From assembly GCA_033852115.1 (NCBI GenBank), contig JAWSVE010000006.1, positions 315,532-379,531 on the forward strand: 64,000 nt of DNA. Reading direction: 5' to 3'. A program made the translations under genes and the position numbers. The DNA is from JAWSVE01 sp033852115. GTDB lineage: Bacteria; Pseudomonadota; Gammaproteobacteria; Pseudomonadales; Cellvibrionaceae. Under the pieces are notes generated by a model. The model was given only the letters and a program-made list of their open reading frames with translations, did no database searches and had not been told where the DNA came from. Shown here piece by piece: positions 47,405-57,134 of the stretch (positions are counted from its first letter, which is position 1; every line of letters begins with the position of its first letter).

Positions 47405-48340
47405 ATGGCGATTCGCATTTTAGTGGTAGACGACGCTACGTTTATCCGCGACATGATGAAAAAAAATCTGCGGGACCGAATTCCCGGTGCGCAAATACTC
47501 GATGCTAACGATGGTAATCGCGCCATTGCGGTACTCAAAGCCAACCCCATTGATTTAATCATGTCCGACTGGGAAATGCCTGGTATGTCGGGCGAAGAAT
47601 TTCTCCGCTGGGTTCGCTCTGAAGATCATTACAAATCTGTCCCCTTTGTCATGGTTAGCAGCCGGGGGGATCGGGATCATGTGGTTAAAGCAGTGGAAGC
47701 AGGCGTTTCCGATTATTTAACAAAACCATTTACCCCCGATGAGCTGGTAAAGAAAGCCGTTAAACAATTGAAAAAAGCAGGTAAAGACCCCAACGTCAAC
47801 TTTGGTTCTGCCGCAGCAGCAAACCAAGGCCATGCCTTTGGTTCAATTGATGCACTGACGGGTGGTGCTGAAAAAAAAGTTATTCAAAAAGCCAAAAAAC
47901 CTATCCCCAAAGCGGATAATTCTGCGTTACTAGGAAACACACCACCGACAATAAAGTCTGCAAGCACCAAAACCGCTCCGGTAAAAAAAGCTGCACCTAC
48001 GCAACCGAACAAACCGACAAACAGCGGAGGCGGTGAGCCACAAGCTCAACTTCGATTCCCGAATCTAACCTGTGCATGTGACGTAAAAGACCTGTCACTA
48101 CAAGCCCTCAACGGCACAATAAAAAGAGGCGACGAGATTCCTTCATTGTTTGATCAAGCCGTTGTGGATATTGCCACTGGTGATGGCAAGGATCTCGCGC
48201 GCATTAATGGTTATGTCCACAGCATCCAAGCCGCAGAAAACCGCGTGACTACTGAACATATAAAAATCATTGTGCGTTTTGTCGATGATGACCCGCAAAA
48301 ATTTGAGGTGTTATCGAAATTCATCGCTAAGCGTCGCTAG
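47405..48340 (+). CDS. CheY-like response regulator with PilZ-like C-terminus
   Basis: A 311-residue protein. Residues 1-125 are a receiver domain with DD near residue 9 and phosphoacceptor Asp in 'LIMSDWEMPGM'. A flexible Lys/Pro/Thr-rich linker (~145-215) is followed by a C-terminal domain with 'CACDVKDLSLQALNG' and 'HIKIIVRFVDDDPQKFEVLSKFI' that resembles PilZ, although the RxxxR c-di-GMP motif is not evident. The start ATG has GGAAG seven bases upstream. It could connect a phosphorelay to motility or surface attachment. Confidence 0.75.
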   Translation: MAIRILVVDDATFIRDMMKKNLRDRIPGAQILDANDGNRAIAVLKANPIDLIMSDWEMPGMSGEEFLRWVRSEDHYKSVPFVMVSSRGDRDHVVKAVEAGVSDYLTKPFTPDELVKKAVKQLKKAGKDPNVNFGSAAAANQGHAFGSIDALTGGAEKKVIQKAKKPIPKADNSALLGNTPPTIKSASTKTAPVKKAAPTQPNKPTNSGGGEPQAQLRFPNLTCACDVKDLSLQALNGTIKRGDEIPSLFDQAVVDIATGDGKDLARINGYVHSIQAAENRVTTEHIKIIVRFVDDDPQKFEVLSKFIAKRR

Positions 48341-48387
48341 GTTCATTGTGAATTGAAAAATTTGTGGGCTTGGTTTAGCCTGCAACT

Positions 48388-48975
48388 ATGAAACCGTTCT
48401 CCCAAGCCTGCGAAAACAATAAACAGCCAATACTCGATAAGCTCCGCGATTGCTTTGCCAACCAGGCCAACGTCATTGAAATTGGTAGTGGTACAGGCCA
48501 GCATGCCGTACATTTTGCGCAGCACTTGCCGCACGTCGTTTGGCAAACTAGCGATCTCGCCGAGAATCACGCAGGCATCAACGCTTGGATAGGCGATACC
48601 AACCTCTCCAATCTGCGCGCTCCAATGGTGCTTGATGCAAACGATAGCCGGTGGGATATACACCCATGTGATGCTGTATTTACGGCGAATACCTTACACA
48701 TCATGAGCTGGCAAGAAGTCGAGAAACTCTTTAAGCACCTCGATAAGATACTCACCGAAAACGGTTGTTTGGTTGTGTATGGTCCATTTAATTATGAAGG
48801 CAAGTTCACTAGCGAGAGCAACGAGCGCTTCAACCAATGGCTGGGAGAACAGGCACCGCATCGCGCGATTCGCGACTTCGAAGCAGTATGCGCATTGGCT
48901 TCGTCAATCGGTTTGACGCTGCAAAACGATTTCGGCATGCCTGCCAACAATCGCCTTTTATATTTTTCTCGCTAG
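48388..48975 (+). CDS. DUF938 SAM-dependent methyltransferase-like protein
   Basis: A 195-residue class I methyltransferase fold. The SAM-binding motif is VIEIGSGTGQHAVHFAQHLP, and 'QTSDLAENHAGINAW' and 'VVYGPFNYEGKFTSESNERF' fit the DUF938 family. The substrate is unknown. Stop-to-stop spacing to the convergent peptidase gene is only two bases. Confidence 0.85.
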   Translation: MKPFSQACENNKQPILDKLRDCFANQANVIEIGSGTGQHAVHFAQHLPHVVWQTSDLAENHAGINAWIGDTNLSNLRAPMVLDANDSRWDIHPCDAVFTANTLHIMSWQEVEKLFKHLDKILTENGCLVVYGPFNYEGKFTSESNERFNQWLGEQAPHRAIRDFEAVCALASSIGLTLQNDFGMPANNRLLYFSR

Positions 48976-48977
48976 CA

Positions 48978-50045
48978 TTAATTCGACACTTCATCTTCTT
49001 GAATAGCGCTCAGGCTTTTTAGAATATCTATATAAGCCTCTACCGAGGCTATGGATACCGATTCTTTCATCGTGTGGTAACCAATGCTAGGCACCTGTAT
49101 CGTCGTTCCGCCTACCAATCCATTGGATGCGCTGATTATTCTTCCCATTTCTGTACTACCCAGTGACTGTGGTGTTTCACCTTGTTTTTCGAGACGCTGG
49201 TTTTCTTTTTCTACATAGGCGTCTTTATAAATGTAACTCAATCCTTTTTCTCTACATAGCGCTTCAACGCATTGTGTGCTTTGCTGATTGAAGGCAGCGT
49301 TCGCATCTTTTTTCCGCAACACGAGCAGTTGTGCATTCGCGGTCTCCAGGTTTGGAAAAGGACTAGTATCGAGGACGAATAGTCGATTAGTGCTACCGCC
49401 AAATCGACGAAACCATTCCATTAAGTAACGCCAACTTTTACCCGCTTCTTCTTGTGCGGTAAAAAAAGCAGTACCTTTGAAGCCACTACTGAATAGATGT
49501 ACTAGCACAGCCGCCGACAATACATTATCTAGCTGGCCTTCAATGCGCCCGTTGTTGATACTCAACTTATCTTTAAACGCGATAGGTGTGCCAGCTACAA
49601 CCCCCTCTAAACCCTCGACTTCAAATATTAAATTATTACGATTCTGACAAACGTAAGCGCGCTTGATCGTGCCGTTACCACGATAAACGCCTGACCAGGG
49701 TTCATAAGCGTAAACTTCTTCTCCTATGTAGCGGCCTGTCACTTTAGACATTAGTGCTTCGGAAACTGAATTTCCCAACAAGTCTGTACGATTTCCCGCA
49801 ACAAACGCGGCATACTGAAATTCATTCGGCCCTGTGCAAATTAATCCATGCCGATCAATATGAGCTGAAAACATAACGCTCATCGGATCACTGCCTTGAG
49901 CAACGAGTAGGCCTTCGTACCACGTAACGTTAGCGCCTCGTTCTTCAAGCTCTCGCTGTAGCACACGAAAAAAAGAATGCTCAGCACCGACCACGCTGGG
50001 TTGACGCACAATCGCTTTTAGCAAATCGATAAAATCATCATTCAT
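48978..50045 (-). CDS. M42-like zinc aminopeptidase
   Basis: A 355-residue protein with the M42/M20 metal ligands in order: His in MFSAHIDRHG, Asp in QLDNVLSAA, EE in FTAQEEAGKS, Asp in FVLDTSPF and His in IGYHTMKES. It is expected to be a dinuclear zinc peptidase that removes N-terminal residues from peptides in the cytoplasm (no signal peptide). It is transcribed alone. Confidence 0.85.
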   Translation of the reverse strand: MNDDFIDLLKAIVRQPSVVGAEHSFFRVLQRELEERGANVTWYEGLLVAQGSDPMSVMFSAHIDRHGLICTGPNEFQYAAFVAGNRTDLLGNSVSEALMSKVTGRYIGEEVYAYEPWSGVYRGNGTIKRAYVCQNRNNLIFEVEGLEGVVAGTPIAFKDKLSINNGRIEGQLDNVLSAAVLVHLFSSGFKGTAFFTAQEEAGKSWRYLMEWFRRFGGSTNRLFVLDTSPFPNLETANAQLLVLRKKDANAAFNQQSTQCVEALCREKGLSYIYKDAYVEKENQRLEKQGETPQSLGSTEMGRIISASNGLVGGTTIQVPSIGYHTMKESVSIASVEAYIDILKSLSAIQEDEVSN

Positions 50046-50244
50046 TTCACATCGGTCTCGTAACGGGGGCTAAGCACACATGAGCCATTACGTGTGCTCA
50101 CTGGCGCGCATTCTATATCACAAGTTAGCGGGAGGAATACGACGTGTTTTGTGTCATTCGTCTGATTGTTTATTGCTGCGGAAGAGGGGGCTGTATTCAG
50201 ACAACGTTGCGACAAGCAAATTCAAGCACCGTATAAACTGAAGG
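50046..50244. other. Intergenic region upstream of the peptidase gene
   Basis: Promoter side of the minus-strand peptidase. A 60-residue plus-strand frame that continues past the terminator has no protein features. Together with the terminator and 50272-50485 it makes a 440-base gap. Confidence 0.4.
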
Positions 50245-50271
50245 CAAAAAAAACCCGCTCTGTGAGCGGGT
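50245..50271 (-). terminator. Terminator of the PA-like gene
   Basis: On the minus strand ACCCGCTC-ACA-GAGCGGGT is followed by T8, a strong intrinsic terminator about 215 bases after the end of the large lipoprotein gene. Confidence 0.75.
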
Positions 50272-50485
50272 CGAGACTGATAATATCGACACTTGCTAAC
50301 TCAACAATCCAAACAAGTGCCGACAGGGGAAGAGGCCACAACAGCTAAACATCAAACATGTATCAATGTGCAATTGTTGTGTACATAGACTGACTCTAAC
50401 CTTAGGAGTTCAAAACTTTTTCAATTAATTTTTGCACCTTATGCTCTGCAAAACATAAGGTGCACTATTGATCGATATAACAAGA

Positions 50486-53400
50486 CTAGAAATTTACATC
50501 GCCAGCCGTACCCGCAGCACCACCAATGCCACCCCCATTGCCCGGCAAACCAGGCGTCAGGGTATTGTCGGTTAATACAGGAGTAGCACCATCGCTTGTA
50601 TCAGCATCAAACACAGCAAAGCTATCGCCGCCGCGCCCGCCATTAGTGCTGCTTGTTCCGCCGGTACCTGCATTGCCACTGGCAATGTCATTGCCAATCA
50701 AGATGGGGGAGAGGTCTGGCGCAACGAAGATGCCGAAAGAGGCTCCGCCAGCGCCACCGCCGCCATTGCCGCCACGGCCGCCGTCACCACCATCACCACC
50801 GCTAGAACCCGCACCACCGCGATCACATAGAGGGCAAACACCAAATACACCACCTGCACGGCCACTGGCACCGTCGCCACCAAAGCCGCCTCGAACGCCA
50901 TTGCCACCGCGGCCAGCTGATCCACCTGCAAAGGCACGAATGGTGTTTTCACGCGCTTCGACATTGTTAACCGCATTTAGCCATACCGCGATAGACGCTC
51001 CAGCACTGTAGCCACCGGTACCCGCGCCACCGCCAGCACCGCCTTCACCGCCGCCGCCACCTGCGCCGCCACCAGCAAAACCGCAGCCACCGCCGCCACC
51101 ACCGCCACCGCCACCGGCTGCATCAGTACCGTTTGCTCCATTGCCGCCACGGCTGATTTCATAGCCAAGAATGAAGTTAGCGTAGGCTGGTTGACTAGCA
51201 CCACCACCGTGAGCGCCAGGTGCTCCATTGTCGCCTCGATTACCAGCGTCCGTTGCGTTGCTGCAGCCTCCGGCACCTGAACCGCCCGCACCGCCTTGGA
51301 TGCTTGCGTTAAAGTCAGTACCATCAACGCCTCGATCACCGCTGCCAGCGGGGCCACCGCCACCGTCACCACCACGGCCACCGTTTTCACCCGGTCTTCC
51401 ACTAGCACCACCCTGGCCACCTGCGTCATTGCCACCCGCACCAATTGCACCATTAGTACCTGCAGTCCCATTACCACCACGACCAGCGATAATGCTATTA
51501 CCGAACAGCCGTAATGCCGACAAACCGTTCACTCGTAACCCGTAACTAGAACCTGGGCTACTATTAGTCCCTGTCGCCACATCAGAGGCCTGGATACTGT
51601 TATTGCGAATGTATAAGGTGCTAGACGATACAGGGTCAGCCAACACATCAAGTGCCACAACATCATTCCCCGCATTCCCAGATCGGCCATCAGCATAAAC
51701 AGAAAAACCGGAGAAGTAGGTAGGCTCAGACACATCGGTAAACTGCACCGCCGGTTGCTCCAAGTTAGTGGTAAATGTCAGTGAGGTTTTATTACTTTCG
51801 ACATCGCGTACCCAGTCCTGATCGTATCCACCGAAAATACTCGTCCCGGCTGGAACGCTGAAGGTATTCACCAAGGTATAACCACTTTGACTCATAACAT
51901 ACAGGTCGTCACCTGAGTCGATATTGGCAAGCGCTTCATTTAACGAAGCGTAGGGAGCGTCGATACTACCATCAGCGGTTTTTCCCACCGCCGGAGCTCC
52001 GACATATATCGCTTCCGATCGATTCAGTTGAACTTGGGTATGAGTGCGATCCGTTTGTGTCTCACCGTCAAGCGTTGCCGACAGTTCCCACACCAACGTT
52101 GTTACTTCGTCTGGTGCTTCAAACATTGGCTGGCGTCCCATTAACTCACGTGTTGTATCTCCAAACTCATCAACAACATCGGGACCGCTAATTAACGCCC
52201 ATCGGTAGTCCGGCGTTCCCGTTGCAATACCTTCAATGCCACCACTCAAGGTAACAAGATCACCGCGATGAACGAATTGGTTGTCTCCGGCACGAGCAAC
52301 AAAATTAAACGATGGATTTTCACACGCGCTGTATTCCGCTGCATCATCATTACCATCGGCATCGGAATCCATAATTAACGGATTACTGTACACGCGCACT
52401 AGGCTGTCACCTTGATCACAGGGCGGAGCCATTAAGTTCGTTAACCAACCATAGACTTCCAACCCATCGCCGAGTGTATCGCCATCGGTATCGAGTACAT
52501 CAATGAGCGTACCCAGCTCGCGCTCCATTCGATCACCTAACCCATCGCGATCATCGTCACCCACATACACCAGCGATAATTTATCACCAGCTCGTAGTTG
52601 AATGTCGTCGATACTGTAGGGGTCGAGTAACAAGTTGTAGTAATCCGTGACGCGATCACCCGAGGTGTTATCGACATTATGGTCGTGGGCAACTAACCAA
52701 TAGCGATTATCATCGGCCGACATCGCATAGTTGCCGACTGCTAGCAAACCGGTGTTAGTGGCCGAGGCCGAGCTGTCATTGCCAAACACCCAGCTGCCTG
52801 TACCCGCGTCGACGCTCAAGCCTAGAATATCTTGTAGCGCCTCGCGTATGGTCACACTGCGCGAACCATTTCCTTGGTTAATCGCTACGCGAAATTTATC
52901 TTCGCGAGCCACATCAATTCCGTAATTGATAATAACAGTCGCCGTTCTGACTGCGACATCGCGATCAATTAGCAGTAGTGACTGATTGTCGATATCAAGC
53001 AAACGATAGGTGCCGGGTGTTACCACAATATTTTCAGAATCACGAAGCAGCGTTTGCGCTTTACCGAGTGTTAGTTCAGTCGAAAAATTTAACGGCGCAC
53101 TTTCGCCTGGCAACACAGTCGTTAACGGAAAACCGCCGCTGGAAAATTCCATGGTGCCAATGCTTTCAATATCAAACGGGCGTTTTGGATCAAACAGCAC
53201 GGCACTTAATGTTAGGTTTTCTAAATCATAAGGAATGCGACCATCGTTAACCACTCGTGCTGTCACTCGCAAAAAACCATTGGTATAAGTGCTATTTTGC
53301 TCTTCAACCAAAGAGACGGTTTCGCCATAGGCTCGCGTGTTTTCTGCCGTTGCGCTATCGCTCCAGTTCACACTTGAACCGCGCGTTTGACTCACGGAAG

Positions 53401-54265
53401 ATTCAAAACCCACACTCAAGCTGGATTCATAACTTCCTGTCACGCCGACGTCGGTTAAACTTGCGCTCACTTCCGCGCCAACCGTTTGGGTGGTTTCTAA
53501 ACTGAGTGTATGGCCCACTTCAAGCTGTCGACTAATCTCTCCGCCCCAAGTATTACTGATGCTATTACTCTCCGAGGTTTCATAACTTGTCGACACATTG
53601 CGAGAGCCACTTGTCCCTTGAGAAAAAGCTAAGTCCACTTCCGGTACCGAGGTTAACTCCACTGAAATTTTGGCCATATCGGCAACACGTGGATTAAAGT
53701 GATAGCGATTGTTGTTCGGATCGAAGTCGGTAACCTCGCGCCCATCGTCATAGCTATCGCCATCCGTATCCGCGAGCCAAGGGTTGGTTGAATGAAGTGT
53801 TAACTCGTCGCAATCACTTAGAGTGTCGTCATCACTATCGGTTAGCCCACTACAACTAGTGACTTGACTGACAGGCACGCAACTCACAGTAACGTTATTC
53901 ACATTGCCAGTAACGTTGCTACCACTGGCGTTGTTGACTGTACAAATTTGCTCAAGGGGATTCTTCTCAACCAAAATGTCGTAGCTGCCACCACTAGGTA
54001 CCGTAAACGAAAAGCTGCCGTCATTAATGAGGGATTTTTCATCGGCACCACTATTCGATATATCCAGCTGGCCCGCACTGATACCACTCGCTTGTCCACT
54101 AATGGTGACATTGGTTGCTCCACCACCCCCACCGCCGGAAGAGGGCGGTGGGCTACTATCTCCACCACCTCCGCCACCGCCGCAGGCGGTTAGCCACACG
54201 GCGCAGCAAGCTCCCATTGCGACCTTTACGGTTGCGGCTGACTTAGTTCTCTTATTACCACTCAT
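50486..54265 (-). CDS. Large lipoprotein with PA-like pore-forming region and Gly-rich tail
   Basis: 1259 residues from the ATG at 54265, chosen because GGAGGT precedes it by 5 bases; an ATG four codons earlier has no usable RBS. The lipobox is LTAC (C28), then a Gly/Ser/Pro linker. A Ca-binding TSP3-like segment lies at ~138-175 (DSDDDTLSDCDE, DTDGDSYDDG). Residues ~205-480 resemble the translocation region of anthrax PA / clostridial binary toxin B: a Ser-rich amphipathic stretch, LRVTARVVNDG, ATVIINYG and SVTIREALQD. More Ca-binding repeats lie at ~560-640, a right-handed beta-helix-like start at ~755, and a GGxGG-rich tail from ~930. Secreted or surface-bound pore formation is inference. 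Confidence 0.7.
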   Translation of the reverse strand: MSGNKRTKSAATVKVAMGACCAVWLTACGGGGGGGDSSPPPSSGGGGGGATNVTISGQASGISAGQLDISNSGADEKSLINDGSFSFTVPSGGSYDILVEKNPLEQICTVNNASGSNVTGNVNNVTVSCVPVSQVTSCSGLTDSDDDTLSDCDELTLHSTNPWLADTDGDSYDDGREVTDFDPNNNRYHFNPRVADMAKISVELTSVPEVDLAFSQGTSGSRNVSTSYETSESNSISNTWGGEISRQLEVGHTLSLETTQTVGAEVSASLTDVGVTGSYESSLSVGFESSVSQTRGSSVNWSDSATAENTRAYGETVSLVEEQNSTYTNGFLRVTARVVNDGRIPYDLENLTLSAVLFDPKRPFDIESIGTMEFSSGGFPLTTVLPGESAPLNFSTELTLGKAQTLLRDSENIVVTPGTYRLLDIDNQSLLLIDRDVAVRTATVIINYGIDVAREDKFRVAINQGNGSRSVTIREALQDILGLSVDAGTGSWVFGNDSSASATNTGLLAVGNYAMSADDNRYWLVAHDHNVDNTSGDRVTDYYNLLLDPYSIDDIQLRAGDKLSLVYVGDDDRDGLGDRMERELGTLIDVLDTDGDTLGDGLEVYGWLTNLMAPPCDQGDSLVRVYSNPLIMDSDADGNDDAAEYSACENPSFNFVARAGDNQFVHRGDLVTLSGGIEGIATGTPDYRWALISGPDVVDEFGDTTRELMGRQPMFEAPDEVTTLVWELSATLDGETQTDRTHTQVQLNRSEAIYVGAPAVGKTADGSIDAPYASLNEALANIDSGDDLYVMSQSGYTLVNTFSVPAGTSIFGGYDQDWVRDVESNKTSLTFTTNLEQPAVQFTDVSEPTYFSGFSVYADGRSGNAGNDVVALDVLADPVSSSTLYIRNNSIQASDVATGTNSSPGSSYGLRVNGLSALRLFGNSIIAGRGGNGTAGTNGAIGAGGNDAGGQGGASGRPGENGGRGGDGGGGPAGSGDRGVDGTDFNASIQGGAGGSGAGGCSNATDAGNRGDNGAPGAHGGGASQPAYANFILGYEISRGGNGANGTDAAGGGGGGGGGGCGFAGGGAGGGGGEGGAGGGAGTGGYSAGASIAVWLNAVNNVEARENTIRAFAGGSAGRGGNGVRGGFGGDGASGRAGGVFGVCPLCDRGGAGSSGGDGGDGGRGGNGGGGAGGASFGIFVAPDLSPILIGNDIASGNAGTGGTSSTNGGRGGDSFAVFDADTSDGATPVLTDNTLTPGLPGNGGGIGGAAGTAGDVNF

Positions 54266-54588
54266 AACGACCTCCATCCTCTGTTCGATAAATGTTTTGA
54301 TACAGCTACAGTAGAGGAGGTGGTGATGAGAGAATATTGCTCAGAAGGCGTAAGTGCGGCGGTTATAAGGACTACGCCAAAGTCATGAGGCGTACACAAT
54401 CGCCATGTTCTCGAGCACAGAATGAAGTACACAGCTCGCCAAGAAGTTGACCCCATGCCAGCTAGCATCGATGATAGGGGCGAACACAACCATCAGCGTC
54501 ATTGCGATCAAAAGGACTACGCCTTTTGGTCCATTGCGAGACTTTGCATCAACGCTATCCTTACCTTATTCATCTATACAGAGACTTA
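54266..54588. other. Divergent promoter region of the PA-like and kinase genes
   Basis: About 320 bases between two divergent genes. It contains GATGATAGGGGCG and other short imperfect repeats, but I can fix no operator. A frame extends upstream of the kinase ATG to a TTG at 54502, which I do not accept as the start. Confidence 0.4.
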
Positions 54589-56349
54589 ATGCGCATTATG
54601 CTGTCTTCCACCCCCAACAATCTGCAAGACATCATCCAATCGGAGCAGGTCAAAGGTATTTACGAGCAAGCAGTCATGGCCAGCCTCAATAGCTGGGGAA
54701 TCGGTCTGTTTATTTTATTTATACCTAACCCCGCTGTGAGTTTCAGCCAAACCTTCCTTTGGTTTATGGCGTTGAGCATTGCATCGTCTATACGCTTGCT
54801 GTTGTGGTGGCGTTTTAGTCACTCAGACATATCTCTCAGCGAGTATCCTAAATGGGGCGTCGGGTATGCCATAGTGGTCGCAAGTGTTGCACTCATTTGG
54901 GGGTCGTCGTTATTCGTGTTGACCGACCCAAATCACCTCGCCTATGAAGCCGTCTTTATGATTGTGATTGTGGCGATGTGTATCGGTGCAGCACACGCCA
55001 GTACCACCTATCCGCTGCTAGGACAAGCGTATTACATCCCAGCAATGGGGTGCGTGTTTATCAACTGCTTTATTTTACAAGGCGCCATTTTTTACGCACT
55101 CGCCTTTATGAGTATTGTTTTTGTCGGCATGATGTTTGTTGTCGGGCGGGATAGCCACAAACGATTTGAAGAAATGTTACGGCTGCGACTTGAATTGGCG
55201 GAACAAAAAGATGAAGCCGAACGCGCAAATATTGCCAAGTCAAAATTTTTGGCTGCCGCTAGTCATGACTTACGCCAACCTTTGCATGCTTTAGCACTGT
55301 TCACAGGCGTACTTAAAACTAAAGTGAGTGAGCCTGATTCTATTAAAACCGTCGACAACATTGATCGCTCGGTTAATGCGTTACAGGGCTTATTTAACGG
55401 GTTGCTAGATATCTCAAAGTTAGATGCGGGCACACTCACGCCTGAATTTTCCAATGTTTCAATGCGCCAAATTTTGCAGCCAATTTATAACGAATGTGCA
55501 TTAGAAGCGTCGGCAAAAAATATCAATTTACACATTGATATGCCGGATACCATAGTGCATACCGATCCCGATTTATTGAGCAGAATCCTACGTAATTTAT
55601 TATCCAATGCGGTGCGCTATACCGACGTGGGTGCAGTCACAGTGCGCTGCACTAGTGAAGGAAACAACGTTCTATTATCCATACAGGATACCGGGGCTGG
55701 TATCCCCGCTGAAAGCCAAGACATTATTTTTGATGAATTTGTGCAGTTGCATAACCCAGAACGAGACCGCAATAAAGGCCTCGGCTTAGGTTTGGCGATT
55801 GTTAAACGTCTAGTCGATATGTTGGGCTACGAGCTTACACTGGAATCGACGCCAGGGCGGGGAACGTGCTTTAGTTTATCCGTACCACTTGGCGAGCAAC
55901 TACCCACTCATAACCCCAGTATTGCAGAGCTTAGCCAACGCATGTCTCCCCTTAAGGGTATTCGGGTTATGATCGTTGATGATGAAGAAACAATCCGAGA
56001 AGGCGCGGAAAGTTTATTAGCATCTTGGGGTTGTGAAGCAAACGCATTTAGCGATGCCGATAGCGCGCTGGGCTATTTAGCCAGTGGCGGGCAGGCACCC
56101 GACATCATATTAGCCGATTATCGCTTGCAGAATGACAAAACTGGAGTACAGGCAATTAACGATATTGTCCGCATCATTGGCTCACCGATTCCCGCCGCAA
56201 TCATTACCGGCGATACGGCACCTGATCGAATTCGAGAAGCCGAGTCCAGCGGTTATTTGTTACTGCATAAACCATTGCAACCGATGCAACTGCGCGCCTA
56301 TTTAACGCGGACCGTACAGCAATTAAAAAATGAAGCAGGCGCAAATTGA
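54589..56349 (+). CDS. Hybrid sensor histidine kinase
   Basis: 586 residues from ATG 54589 (a TTG at 54502 would add 29 atypical residues). About six membrane helices (~20-190) are followed by HisKA with FLAAASHDLRQPLHAL (H ~226), an HATPase domain with 'LRNLLSNAVRYT' and 'GLGLGLAIVKRL', and a C-terminal receiver (Asp in DIILADYR, ~508). This is the 'PleC/RpfC-like' order used for phosphorelay. It is convergent with a NarL-type regulator 14 bases away and divergent from the PA-like gene, so a regulatory link is plausible. Confidence 0.88.
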   Translation: MRIMLSSTPNNLQDIIQSEQVKGIYEQAVMASLNSWGIGLFILFIPNPAVSFSQTFLWFMALSIASSIRLLLWWRFSHSDISLSEYPKWGVGYAIVVASVALIWGSSLFVLTDPNHLAYEAVFMIVIVAMCIGAAHASTTYPLLGQAYYIPAMGCVFINCFILQGAIFYALAFMSIVFVGMMFVVGRDSHKRFEEMLRLRLELAEQKDEAERANIAKSKFLAAASHDLRQPLHALALFTGVLKTKVSEPDSIKTVDNIDRSVNALQGLFNGLLDISKLDAGTLTPEFSNVSMRQILQPIYNECALEASAKNINLHIDMPDTIVHTDPDLLSRILRNLLSNAVRYTDVGAVTVRCTSEGNNVLLSIQDTGAGIPAESQDIIFDEFVQLHNPERDRNKGLGLGLAIVKRLVDMLGYELTLESTPGRGTCFSLSVPLGEQLPTHNPSIAELSQRMSPLKGIRVMIVDDEETIREGAESLLASWGCEANAFSDADSALGYLASGGQAPDIILADYRLQNDKTGVQAINDIVRIIGSPIPAAIITGDTAPDRIREAESSGYLLLHKPLQPMQLRAYLTRTVQQLKNEAGAN

Positions 56350-56362
56350 ATGAGCGAATCGC

Positions 56363-57022
56363 TTAGTCAATAACACCCAATTTCTTCGCGTTGACCACAG
56401 CTTCGGTACGGTTGCGCGCATTGAGTTCTTTAAACACCGCACGGATGTGAGCTTTAACGGTGGTTTCTGCACAGTCTAGTAGGCGCGCGATTTCTTTATT
56501 AACTTTGCCTTCACTGAGCAGGCCTAGCACTTCGAGCTGCCGAGGCGTGAGCACCACATTATGCGGTAGAGATGGCCCGGAGTTTGAAGCAATACTCGCT
56601 GTCTGCGCATGAGCATCGGCGGACATCGACAAGCTGAGCATTTCTGGCGGCAAATACATTCCACCGGACATGACCAGTTGCAGCGCATTGCGCATGATAT
56701 TTGGCGATGCCGATTTAGGAATATAACCTGCGGCGCCCATACCAATGGCGCGTTCCATATCACTTTTTTGCAGCGACCCGGATACGACTACCACGGTCGT
56801 CGTCGGAAGGCTTTCCCCAAGGATTTCGAGAGCCGCGAAGCCATCGATCTCAGGCATGTGCAAATCCAACAAAATGAGATCCGGCTTTGCCGCAATGGCA
56901 TGGTCTATTCCAGCACGCCCAGCCGCTACCACTTCGGTGGTAATCGCTTCGCCGAACTCTGCAAGCAATCCAGCGATACCCTCTGCAACCAAGGGGTGAT
57001 CGTCAATTATCATTATTTTCAC
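56363..57022 (-). CDS. NarL/FixJ-type response regulator
   Basis: A 219-residue protein. The receiver domain has IIDDHPLV at the start and phosphoacceptor in LILLDLHMPEIDG. A linker is followed by a LuxR-type HTH (LTPRQLEVLGLLSEGKVNKEIARLLDCAETTVKAHI). It is likely the output partner of the adjacent hybrid kinase. Target genes are unknown. Confidence 0.88.
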   Translation of the reverse strand: MKIMIIDDHPLVAEGIAGLLAEFGEAITTEVVAAGRAGIDHAIAAKPDLILLDLHMPEIDGFAALEILGESLPTTTVVVVSGSLQKSDMERAIGMGAAGYIPKSASPNIMRNALQLVMSGGMYLPPEMLSLSMSADAHAQTASIASNSGPSLPHNVVLTPRQLEVLGLLSEGKVNKEIARLLDCAETTVKAHIRAVFKELNARNRTEAVVNAKKLGVID

Positions 57023-57134
57023 GACGCGGCTACCGACTCTGAATGGGTTGAAAGACCCTAGTTTAACAAAACATGTCTGACGTCGCAGTTTGCTTTTAAT
57101 GCCTCAGCGCCAAACCGCGCACAACACTGCACGA

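Noticed and set aside
50526..51545. Long Pro-rich plus-strand frames opposite the Gly-rich tail
   Set aside because: They are antisense shadows of the GGN/GCC-rich coding sequence on the minus strand.
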